DNA from: JBBRHH01 sp038222915
GTDB taxonomy: Bacteria; Planctomycetota; Phycisphaerae; Tepidisphaerales; Tepidisphaeraceae
DNA length: 12,465 nt
Direction: 5' to 3'
NCBI GenBank assembly: GCA_038222915.1
Contig: JBBRHH010000123.1
Span: 1 to 12,465, forward strand
Part shown: positions 1 through 8,800 of the stretch, one piece after another
Position numbering within the stretch: position 1 is the stretch's first letter
Layout: the number at the start of each line of letters is the position of its first letter
Notes under the pieces: generated by a model
What the model was told of the DNA's origin: nothing
What the model saw: only the letters and a program-made list of their open reading frames with translations
Database searches by the model: none
Translations under genes and position numbers: made by a program

Positions 1-5
1 CGGGC

Positions 6-3000
6 GTGGGTGACGCGAATGTTGGTCGGCTGGTGGCGTCGAGCTATCGGCCGGAGCAGCCGACGGCGGGGTTTGCGGAGCGGGTGCGGGAGCGGTTGAT
101 GGCGGAGGCGGCGAAGTCGCCGACTCAATCGGTGAGCTGGTGGAACAATGGGGGTGCGCGCCTGGCGATGCTGGCGGCGGCGGCGGTGTTGCTGATTGGG
201 TTTGGCGTTGCGGGGGTGGTTGCGCTTTCGCATCGGGATGGGAAGGGGTATCGGCAGAACGGGGATGTGGTTTGGATTGATGGGAAGGCTTATCGGGCGG
301 ATGGTGGGCCGGCGACGCGGGGCAGTGAGGCTCAGCCGAAGCGGGTTGGGGCGGTGATGTTTGCGGGGTTGATGGCGCGGCCGGCCGGTCCGGCGGTGGC
401 GGCGGAGGCGGTGAAGGTTGGGGATACGGTGCAGACGAAGGGGGGCGAGCGACGGCGGGTGATGCTGGCGGACGGGTCGGTGGTTTATCTGAATCACGAT
501 ACGACGGTGAAGGTGACGGCGGAGCGGCACCTGGCGTTGAGTGCGGGGGAGGTGTTTGTGGAGGTTTCGCCGCGGGCGGGGTCTTTTGCGGCGGATGACG
601 GGGCTACGTTTGTGGTGACGACGCCGGGGCGTGAGGTGCGGGCGCTTGGGACGAAGTTTGATGTGCATATGGAGGCGGCGGGGACGGGGGTGGTGGTGGT
701 GCAGTGTAAGGTGAAGGTGGGCGTGGTGGAGAAGCCGATCGACGCGGGGCAGCAGTTGCTGGCGGATAAGAAGGATGAGGTGTCGGCCGCGCCGCGGGCT
801 TCGCATGTTTTGGAATGGATGCGCGAGCTTGTGGCGGCATCGGAGACGCCGCTGGTGCCGGCGAGTGATTATGCGGGGGGGGCACTTGTGGCGATCGACC
901 CGTTTGGTCAGGAGGCTCGGCTGAGCCTGCGGAACTATCGGGTGGATGTTTACATCCAGGACGGGTTTGCGCGGACGACGATCGATCAGACTTACTTCAA
1001 TCACGATAATCGGCGCATGGAGGGGACGTTTTATTTCCCGCTGCCGGCGGATGCTTCGCTGTCGCGGCTGGCGATGTATGTGGATGGGAATCTGATGGAG
1101 GGCGGGATGGCCGAGCGGGATTATGCGAAGACGGTGTATGAATCGATCGTGACGCGGCAGAAGGACCCGGCGCTGCTGGAGTGGGTGGACGGGACGACGT
1201 TTAAGATGCGGGTGTTTCCGCTGGAGCCTCGGCAGGAGAAGCGGATCATCCTGAGCTATACGCAGAAGCTGGCGAATCTTTATGGGGCGATGACGTACCG
1301 GTTTCCGGCGGGGCATAACCTGGGTGTGGTGCGGGACTGGGCATTTCATGCGGAGGTGAAGGGTGGCGGGGCTTTTCCGTGGTCGTGTGAATCGCATGAG
1401 CTGACGCAGGGGCATGAGAATGGGGATTTGTTTTTGAATGCGACGGCGAGCCGTACGAAGCTGGACAAGGATGTGGTGGTGCGTTTGCAGGATATGAATC
1501 CGGCAGCGGCACAGCCAGCGAGGGCGCAGCCGGAAGGGGCGACTTTTGCGGGGTTTTCGCAGGATGGGGCGCGGTATTTGATGTTGCGGTATCGGCCGGA
1601 GATTCATGGGTCGGCGCAGCGGCAGCGGCGCGACTGGGTGATTTTGTTTGAGTCGGCGGGAAGCCGGGACCCGTTGCTGGCGCGGGTGCAGGTGGATGTG
1701 GTGCGGACGATTTTGGAGAACGCGGAGCATGAGGATACGTTTGCGATTTTGACGGCGGGGACGCGGACGCAGACTTTGTGCGAAGCGCGGCCGGCGAGTG
1801 CGGAGAATATCAAGGCGGCGATGGCGGAGCTGGAGAAGACGCACCTGGTGGGTGCGCTGGATCTGGGGAAGGCGATCGGGGCGGCGGAGGGACTGTTGAA
1901 GGGATCGCGCAATCCGTATTTGCTGCATGTGGGGAGCGGGACGGCGACGATGGGAGAGCTGCGCGGGGATGTGCTGGCGAAGTCGATCCCGGCCGGCACG
2001 AAGTTTGTCGGAATCGGGGTGGGGAAGAAGTGGTCGCGGGATTTCATGAAATCGGCGGCGGCGCGGAGCGGCGGCTTTTTCACGCAGATCAACCCGGATG
2101 AGGATGTGAAGTGGCGGGCGTTTGATCTGCTGGCGACGCTGAATACGCCGCGGTTGATGGATGTGAAGGTGGTGGATGATCGGGAGAGGACGGTGCTGGC
2201 GATGGAGGATGCGCTGGCGGAGGGAGAGGAATTGTGCGCGGTGGAGCGGATGGAGGGGGGCGTGGAGCGGCCGGGGAGTTTGACGATTACGGGGACGCTG
2301 GATGGAAGGCCGTGGCGGCAGGTGATTGGGGTGAAGGATGTGGCGGAAGGGGCGGGGTATCTGCCGCGGACGTGGGCGAAACTGGAGATTGAGCGGCTGT
2401 TGGCGGAGAGCGCGGAGAAGAACAAGGCGAAGGTGATTGAGTTGAGCAAGACGATGTATGTGATGTCGCCGTTTACTTCGCTGCTGGTGCTGGAGAACGA
2501 GCAGATGTATGAGCAGTATCACGTGGATCGCGGGCGGAAGGATCATTGGGCGATGTATGCGTGCCCGCAGAAGATTGGGGTGGTGGTGGAGCCTGATCCG
2601 GCGCATCCGCTGCCGGTGGGGACGACTACTGCACCGAGTGATTTGCGGAGCAAGATGTCGGCGGAGCAGTGCCTGCAGACGGTGATGGTGCGGGTGCCGG
2701 TGCGGCTGGTGGTTTGGCCTGGGGAGTACAATTCATACGGTGGGCAGACGGTGGTGGTGGCGGGGCAGTTGTTGCAGGATCGAGCGGGTTCGGGGCAGTT
2801 TCTGCAGGGTTTGGATCGTCTTCGCGTGACGTCGTATGACTTCGAGATGGATGGTATTGGCGATGCCAGGACGTTGGTGGTGGATCATTTGATGGGTGGG
2901 TTGAATTTCGAAGATTCTTACGGGACGACGACGCGCGGCTGGGGGCGGTCGAACAACTGGTCATTCAACGACGGGACGAACGGTCTCGGGGCATTCTATC

Positions 3001-5816
3001 GGTCGTCGAGCTTCGGCGAACGGGGGAATGTTCGGGGGGATATTCCGGTGCGCTCGCTCAGGTCTTCTTTGCGGACGACTTCCGGCGATCGGTTCGAGGC
3101 GAAGAAGAAGGCCGCCTCGGATTCGTTGTCGAAGCAGTTGGGTTGGGATCAAGAGACGGATTTTTCTCGACTCTACAGGCAGGGAACCCTGTTCGATTTG
3201 CCGAGCGGGCTGGAGGGATTCGATGTCTCTTCGGACGGCACGAAGACCATGTTGGAAGGGTGGATGGGTTTGGGGCGGCGCTGGCGCATGCCGGGGGCGG
3301 GGCGTGTTTCTGATCGGAGACACCGATCGGACGATGCGATGTATTTCGGCGGGAGCAATCTGGTTTATCAGAGGCCTTCGTACAGCAATGATTCGCGGTT
3401 CTTTTCGGATTTGCTGCAGTTTGCGCCGGGGATGAATGTGAGCGGCGCTGATGTGCGGGCGGTGGTGGAGGCCGAGGGGGTGGCGGATGGATCGCAGGCG
3501 GCGGGGAGCGTTGACGCGGGGGCGCGGGCGTTGATTGATGCGGCGCGGAAGGCGGGATGGCGATCGGTTGAGATTCATCGCGGTGGAACAGCTCCAGGCG
3601 ACTTCACGGTTCAGTTCGACGGGGACGGGCGGTACGCGTATGCACGGACGATTGGCGACGGGTTGCAGGAGCATGTGGTGTGCGATGGGCGGACGCTGTT
3701 GCATCTGTATCCGGATCTGGGTGTTGGGTCGCGGCGGGTGATGAGCCGGTTTCACCGATCGGCGGAGGCCGAGCTTGTTCCGTGGAGTGTGGAGCCGGCC
3801 GATGATTTGGCGCGCGGCGCGGATATTACTTTGATTGATTCGAAGACGGTTGGCATCACGCCGACTGCGGCGAATCGCGGCAAGGACGAGAAGGGGAAGC
3901 CGCTTGCGTATGTTCAGATGCGGTTGGTTTTCAGCGATGGCGATATCGTTGAACGCAGCTGGGTGGAGATGCCGTCTGGGAAGGTGGTTGCGCGGCAAAA
4001 GTTGTCGAGCAGCGGCGAAGTGGCGTGGCTGGATGCGGAGGGGAAGGTAGCTTCGCGCACCGATTATAAGTTGAAGAATTCGATCGAGCCGGTGCTTGCT
4101 CCAGACATGACGCAACTGGTGGTTATTCCGATGCCGCAGCGGACGCGGGAATATGAGATTCGGAAGCTGGGGAATGGGGCGGTGGACTATCAGACGATCA
4201 GTGAGGAGTCGGCGTTGGCACTCGTGAGCGCGGGACTGCAGCAGGGGCAGATGGAGTTGCAGAACCTGGTTGCGACGCGGTATTTCAGCAAGGGGGATCG
4301 GCGGATTGGGTTTTATACGCTGATGCTGGCGTCGGGGGTGTATTGGGATTTAACGGCAACCCAGCAGGTTGGGAATGTGAAGGTGGGGTTTGATCCGGTG
4401 GCCGACCATAAGGATTCGGCGCTGGCGGGTTATATCGTGCATCAACTGCAGATTGTGCGCGGCGGGCAGAATGTAGTGGTGGAGGAGGCGGGTGGCGATG
4501 GGTTTGTGGGGCGGCTTTCGCAGTTTCGGGCGCTCTTTTTGAACTGGTGCAATGGCAAGGCGAATGCGGCTTCGGGCGACCAACTGGCGCAGATGCGGAA
4601 GAAGTCGCTCGGGTTCGTGAAGAGCTGCGGCGATGCCGAGATGGCGTGGGCGCTGTTGTCGGCGGTGATGAATTTTAGCGGGGACGCGGCGTTTTATGGT
4701 GATCTGGCCAACGCGATGGAGCGGTTTGAGGACGAATCGGGGCTGGGGTATGCGGCGCGGTATGAGCATGCTCGGGCACTCTTGCGGGCTTCGAAGCCGG
4801 CGCAGGCGTATGAAATGTTTGAGTCGCTCTATGCCAGGGCGCTTGCGGGCGGGGCGATGCCGCGGATTGACGGGGATTTCAAGAATGCGATCAGCGGCGG
4901 AACTACTGGGGCGGAGGGATGGATGACGCTGATGCGCGATGCTTCGGCGAAATTGATGGCGGCGCATGGACGACGGGCCGGGATTTACCTGGCGTGGCAG
5001 TGCTATCAGCTTGGAGATCAGCCGCTGGCGGAGGAGTTGTTCAGCCTGGGGCTGCATGATGTGCCGGCGGAGCAGAAGGTGGTGGCGACGCTGGCGGCGG
5101 TGGAGTATCTGTCGAACACGGGGCAGTATGCCCGGGCGGATGAATTGCTTCGGCCGATCCTGGCGGAGAAGGAGTATGCGGGGCGGGCGGAGCTGTGGCG
5201 GATCTCGGCGGCGCTGGCGGCGAATCGCGGGATGCTGGCGCGGTCGCTCGCATCGCTGGAGCAGGCGGTGGAGTTGGAGTACGGCGATCTGCCGGCGGTG
5301 ATCAACGTTCAGGAGGTGCGGCAGGAATATGGGGAGTTGCTGGGGCGATACGAGCAACTGGCCAATGCGATCTCGACGTTGGAGAAGGACGCGCCGGCGG
5401 ATTTTGTGCAGAAGGTGATTCGGGCGGCGGACCGGTGGCGGTCGCTGGATCCGGATGGGACGGCGGCGTGTCAGGCTGCGTCGCGGATTTTGCAGCGGGC
5501 CGGGATGGGGGAACTGGCGTGGGATTATTTGACGACGCCGCTGGCGGATCATCCCAATGAGTCGGGGCCGTGGCAGAGTTTGGCACAGACGCTGAAGGGA
5601 GAGGGTGATTTTGCCTTGGCGGATCGGGCGTATGTGACGGCGTATGAGATTGAGCCGACTAACGCACAGCTTTTGTGGGACCGGGCGCAGTTGTTGCAAC
5701 AGGCGCAGCGGTTTGAGGAGGCGAAGGCTGTTTACGGGAAGATCGCGGCCGGAACGTGGCAGCCGCGGTTTGGGTGGATCCAGACGCAGGCGAAGAGTTA
5801 TGTGGGTGGGAAATAG
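6..5816 (+). CDS. Giant FecR-VIT-vWA-TPR membrane protein (5' end uncertain)
   Basis: Seen: GTG at 6 opens a 1936-residue frame ending in TAG at 5814-5816. The frame is also open to the window edge and no ribosome site is visible, so the true start may lie upstream. A hydrophobic segment at residues 53-74 is a likely membrane anchor. Residues ~136-257 look FecR-like (LADGSVVYLN, GEVFVEV, ALGTKFDV). Residues ~300-422 match a VIT domain (FYFPLPADA, later the ILSYTQKL end). Residues ~543-720 look vWA-like, followed by MSPFTSLLVLEN (~820) and DRGRKDHW (~841). A Ser/Gly/Arg-rich linker spans ~940-1150. A beta-rich region at ~1172-1380 may be LolA-like. The last ~350 residues are helical, with TPR-like repeats near the C-terminus. 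Family knowledge: FecR domains often take part in sigma/anti-sigma signalling; VIT-vWA proteins are usually extracytoplasmic and bind partners. Inferred: a membrane-anchored sensor or scaffold; its partner is unknown. The metal site of the vWA domain is degenerate. Domain calls for FecR, VIT and vWA are fairly sure; the LolA-like call is weak. Confidence 0.85.
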   Translation: MGDANVGRLVASSYRPEQPTAGFAERVRERLMAEAAKSPTQSVSWWNNGGARLAMLAAAAVLLIGFGVAGVVALSHRDGKGYRQNGDVVWIDGKAYRADGGPATRGSEAQPKRVGAVMFAGLMARPAGPAVAAEAVKVGDTVQTKGGERRRVMLADGSVVYLNHDTTVKVTAERHLALSAGEVFVEVSPRAGSFAADDGATFVVTTPGREVRALGTKFDVHMEAAGTGVVVVQCKVKVGVVEKPIDAGQQLLADKKDEVSAAPRASHVLEWMRELVAASETPLVPASDYAGGALVAIDPFGQEARLSLRNYRVDVYIQDGFARTTIDQTYFNHDNRRMEGTFYFPLPADASLSRLAMYVDGNLMEGGMAERDYAKTVYESIVTRQKDPALLEWVDGTTFKMRVFPLEPRQEKRIILSYTQKLANLYGAMTYRFPAGHNLGVVRDWAFHAEVKGGGAFPWSCESHELTQGHENGDLFLNATASRTKLDKDVVVRLQDMNPAAAQPARAQPEGATFAGFSQDGARYLMLRYRPEIHGSAQRQRRDWVILFESAGSRDPLLARVQVDVVRTILENAEHEDTFAILTAGTRTQTLCEARPASAENIKAAMAELEKTHLVGALDLGKAIGAAEGLLKGSRNPYLLHVGSGTATMGELRGDVLAKSIPAGTKFVGIGVGKKWSRDFMKSAAARSGGFFTQINPDEDVKWRAFDLLATLNTPRLMDVKVVDDRERTVLAMEDALAEGEELCAVERMEGGVERPGSLTITGTLDGRPWRQVIGVKDVAEGAGYLPRTWAKLEIERLLAESAEKNKAKVIELSKTMYVMSPFTSLLVLENEQMYEQYHVDRGRKDHWAMYACPQKIGVVVEPDPAHPLPVGTTTAPSDLRSKMSAEQCLQTVMVRVPVRLVVWPGEYNSYGGQTVVVAGQLLQDRAGSGQFLQGLDRLRVTSYDFEMDGIGDARTLVVDHLMGGLNFEDSYGTTTRGWGRSNNWSFNDGTNGLGAFYRSSSFGERGNVRGDIPVRSLRSSLRTTSGDRFEAKKKAASDSLSKQLGWDQETDFSRLYRQGTLFDLPSGLEGFDVSSDGTKTMLEGWMGLGRRWRMPGAGRVSDRRHRSDDAMYFGGSNLVYQRPSYSNDSRFFSDLLQFAPGMNVSGADVRAVVEAEGVADGSQAAGSVDAGARALIDAARKAGWRSVEIHRGGTAPGDFTVQFDGDGRYAYARTIGDGLQEHVVCDGRTLLHLYPDLGVGSRRVMSRFHRSAEAELVPWSVEPADDLARGADITLIDSKTVGITPTAANRGKDEKGKPLAYVQMRLVFSDGDIVERSWVEMPSGKVVARQKLSSSGEVAWLDAEGKVASRTDYKLKNSIEPVLAPDMTQLVVIPMPQRTREYEIRKLGNGAVDYQTISEESALALVSAGLQQGQMELQNLVATRYFSKGDRRIGFYTLMLASGVYWDLTATQQVGNVKVGFDPVADHKDSALAGYIVHQLQIVRGGQNVVVEEAGGDGFVGRLSQFRALFLNWCNGKANAASGDQLAQMRKKSLGFVKSCGDAEMAWALLSAVMNFSGDAAFYGDLANAMERFEDESGLGYAARYEHARALLRASKPAQAYEMFESLYARALAGGAMPRIDGDFKNAISGGTTGAEGWMTLMRDASAKLMAAHGRRAGIYLAWQCYQLGDQPLAEELFSLGLHDVPAEQKVVATLAAVEYLSNTGQYARADELLRPILAEKEYAGRAELWRISAALAANRGMLARSLASLEQAVELEYGDLPAVINVQEVRQEYGELLGRYEQLANAISTLEKDAPADFVQKVIRAADRWRSLDPDGTAACQAASRILQRAGMGELAWDYLTTPLADHPNESGPWQSLAQTLKGEGDFALADRAYVTAYEIEPTNAQLLWDRAQLLQQAQRFEEAKAVYGKIAAGTWQPRFGWIQTQAKSYVGGK
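875..882 (+). repeat. G8 homopolymer between FecR and VIT parts
   Basis: Eight consecutive G bases encode part of an Ala-Gly-Gly-Ala linker at about residue 290 of the giant protein. Loss of one G would bring a TGA in frame about 15 codons later. Gain of one G would lead to a TAA about 40 codons later. Either change would leave a short membrane-anchored FecR protein. Whether the tract varies in nature is unknown. Confidence 0.6.
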
Positions 5817-5826
5817 AAGCCAGCAG

Positions 5827-5846
5827 CCCGTGGCAAAAGTCACGGG
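5827..5846. terminator. Hairpin between convergent genes, possible terminator
   Basis: An 8-bp stem (CCCGTGGC with GTCACGGG, one G-T wobble) encloses an AAAA loop, 10 bases after the stop of the giant VIT gene and 47 bases beyond the stop of the opposing LEPR gene. Its place between two convergent genes suits a bidirectional terminator. No T-tract follows on either strand, so it is not a textbook intrinsic terminator and may only protect 3' ends. Confidence 0.35.
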
Positions 5847-5870
5847 GTGCAAAGTGACAGGCGGTGTTGA

Positions 5871-5896
5871 GGGCGTGGTGTCAGGGCGTGGTGTCA
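5871..5896. repeat. 13-bp tandem duplication at the convergent junction
   Basis: GGGCGTGGTGTCA occurs twice, head to tail and without mismatch (5871-5883 and 5884-5896). The second copy supplies the TGA stop of the minus-strand LEPR gene. A related GTGACAGG sits just before at 5854-5861. The duplication could be a slippage product or a remnant of a dispersed intergenic repeat; one window cannot decide. Confidence 0.7.
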
Positions 5897-8800
5897 GGGA
5901 CGGGCGCTGCTTACGGACGTCGCGTTTTTGAAGACGTTCGACTTTGCCTGGCGGAGCTTGCCGGAGGTGGCTATGAACTGGTCGCGGACGGGGCGGTTGA
6001 TGGAGATGTTGGAGAAGGTGGCGAGGCCGTTGACGACTTTGGCGGTGACGGTGCCGCGGAGCTGTGGATGTACGGCAACGGCCGGGCGCGGGGTGAGGCG
6101 GAGGGTAACGGTCGCACCGTCGACGGCGGTGGTGAGATTGCCGAAGTTGTCCTGCACCGCGACGGAGACGCTCGTGTGGCCGGAGGTGAAGGCGGGCTGG
6201 GTGACGAACGTTAGCTTGGCGGGAGCGGCCGGGGTGATGATGATTTCGTTGGTGATGGCGGTGTTGTCGGGGGCGGTTACGGTCATGGTGTAAGTGCCGG
6301 CCTTGTTGAAGCTGAGATCGCGGAGGACGGCCTTGTTGTGCTTCACCGAAACGTTTTTGGCGAGCACGGATTTGCCGGATTCGTTTTCGATGAGAATGCT
6401 CAGCGTTTTGGGCGCGGGGTCGGCGTCGGGGAAGGCTTCGAGCGCGTCGATCGTGATGGGCGAAAACTTCTTTCCAGCCACCGCGTTATAGGTGTGCAAT
6501 GGGGCGGGCGTGATGGTCAGGTCATCGGTGGTGGCGGTGTCCAGTTCTCCATCTTCCGCGGTGAGACTGTAAGTGCCGGGCTGGGTGATGGAGAGGTCGC
6601 TGAAAACGGCAACGCCGTTCTCGGCGGTGACGGTGGTGGTTCCGGCGAGGACGCCGTCGTCGGCGGGGTTGCCATCGGATTCGGCGCTGATGGTCACGTC
6701 GGATGCATCGTCAGTAACGATGTTGCCGAAGGCGTCTTCGACGTCGACTTCAACGTCGCCGATGGCTTCGCCGGTTCGGGCGGAGTCGGTGGGTGGCTGG
6801 GAGATGACGAGCGTGGTGGGCGCGCCGGGGGTGATAGAGAAATCGTCGCTGGTGGCGGAGGTGAGATCGTCGGCGGTGAAGGTGAGGCTGTAGTCGCCGG
6901 CTTCGGTGATGGAAATATCGTCGAAGGTGGCGATGCCGTCGACGGCGTTGACGGTGAGCGTTCCGTCGACGCTTGCGTCGCTGGTGAGGGTGACTGCTGC
7001 ATCGCTGCTGAATAGATTGCCGTTGGCGTCGTCGATTTCGACGGTGATCGATTCGATGGTGTCGCCGGCGGCGGTGTCGGTGGGTTGCTGATCGATCACG
7101 AGTTTGGTGGCGGGGGCGACGGCAGTGAGCGTGACGTCGTTGTGGCTTTCGCCGCCGGCATAGCTGATGGTGAAGGCCTGGTTGTCGATGGTGACGGTTG
7201 CGCCTTCGGCGAGATCCTGGAAGGTTCCGGTGACGGGTGTACCGGTATCGTTCTTGATGATGGTGATGATGTCGCCGTTGGCGGGGGCATAGCCGTCGGA
7301 CAAGCTGCCGGAGAGGTCGGCACCGCCCAGTTCGATCGTGCCGGCGAGGACGTGGATCTGGCTGGACGCATCGGCGGTCGTGCCGTCGCCGGCTTCCGTG
7401 CCGCCGAGAATGAACTGTACGCCGGTGCCGACGCTGAACAGCAGGTTCTGATCGACGATGAGCGTGCCGGGCAGCGGAGTGCTGATGAAGTTGAACGCTT
7501 CAGCGCCGAAGGTACTGGTGGCATCGGATTCGGAGTTGATCAGGGAGGCGACTGCGCCGCTGGTGACGAACGTGCTGCCGGTGTCGAAGCGGACGGTGGA
7601 TGTGAGATTTCCTTCGACGAGCAATATCGAGGCGCTGACGTTGGTGTCGCCGGTGTAGGTGTTGTCAATTGTTCCGCCGGCCAGCACGGGGTTGTTGGCG
7701 TCGTTGATCTCAAAGGGCACCATGATGACGGCGGAGTTATTGGCGATGGTGAGGCCGAAATGATTGCCGCCGTCGCTGATCTGACCGCCGAGCAGGAGGA
7801 AGCCTTCGGAGCTTTGAATCGTCGTGTCGTGGGTGAGGATGATGGGATCGAGGACCAGGGATTGGCCGTTATCGAACAGATCGCCCTGAAGCGTAATGCT
7901 TTCGCCGTGGAGATAAGCCTCGTGCAGCGTCATTGAACCGATGGTGACGGGAACGTCAACGTCGATCACATGGGTGTCGGAGGCGGAGTTGTCGATGAGG
8001 ACGTTGTCGTCGCTCAGCGGTACAGCGCCGCCCTGCCAGTTGTCGGGGTTGGACCAGAGGTTGTCGGCGCCTGCACCAGTCCAGATGTCGGCGGGGGAGG
8101 CGATGGTGAGGGTGACGTCGTGGCCTGACTCGCCGCCGAGATAGCTGATCTGATAGCCGACGCCGTTGATGACTGTTTGCGCGCCTTCCGCGAGGCCGGC
8201 GAAGGTACCGACGATGGGTGCGCCGGTCTGGTTGGCGATCAAGGTGAAGGAATGGCCAACCTCCGGGGTGAAATTGCTGGCGACGCCGATGTCGAGTGTT
8301 GCGTCGGTGATGTTGATTGAGGAGCCGGTCACGATCAGTTGGCAATCCTGTTCGGTGTTTACGTCATCGTCGAAGCCGATGAAATCGCGCAAAGTTGAGC
8401 CGGTTGGGAGAGTGAGGTCGCCGTTGGCGGTGCTGGTGAAGACGCTGTTGCCTCCGCCCAGGGAGAGGGTGCCGCCGTTGCCGGTGACGCCGCCGACGGT
8501 TCCGCGGAGTTCCAGGGTTGCATCCGGATCGATGGTCACGGTTGAATCAACATGCCTGGAGGTTCCCAATGTTCCGTGAGCGAGGTGGGTTGCGCCGGTG
8601 TAGGAGGAAGTGGGTGGGGAGAGGTAGAGGACGCCGCTGCCTTCCTTGGTAAGGCCAAAATCGTTGCCGCCGTCGGAGGTGGCGTTGATGCTGAAGTAGG
8701 TGGAGCCGGCGACGGTGACGGTGGTGTCGTGGGTGATGATCAGCGGGCTGTTGATGCCGCTGCCGGTGGTGTCGACGGTGATGTCGCCGTTGACGGTGAT

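Noticed and set aside
1604..2449. 281-residue minus-strand open frame
   Set aside because: Ser/Pro/Thr-rich antisense frame inside the vWA region, no domain or ribosome site.
2961..4115. 384-residue minus-strand open frame
   Set aside because: It lies antisense to the giant gene, is extremely rich in Arg, Pro, His and Ile, has no domain pattern and is explained by the G-rich strand removing stop codons.
4350..5852. 500-residue minus-strand open frame
   Set aside because: Antisense to the TPR tail of the giant gene, dominated by Arg, Leu, Pro and His without any fold signature; compositional shadow.
7085..7936. Plus-strand open frame of 283 residues opposite the LEPR gene, with similar ones at 6338-7015 and 8552-9160
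   Set aside because: Gly/Asp/Val/Glu-rich low-complexity antisense products of the repetitive LEPR gene; the minus-strand reading gives motifs and repeats.
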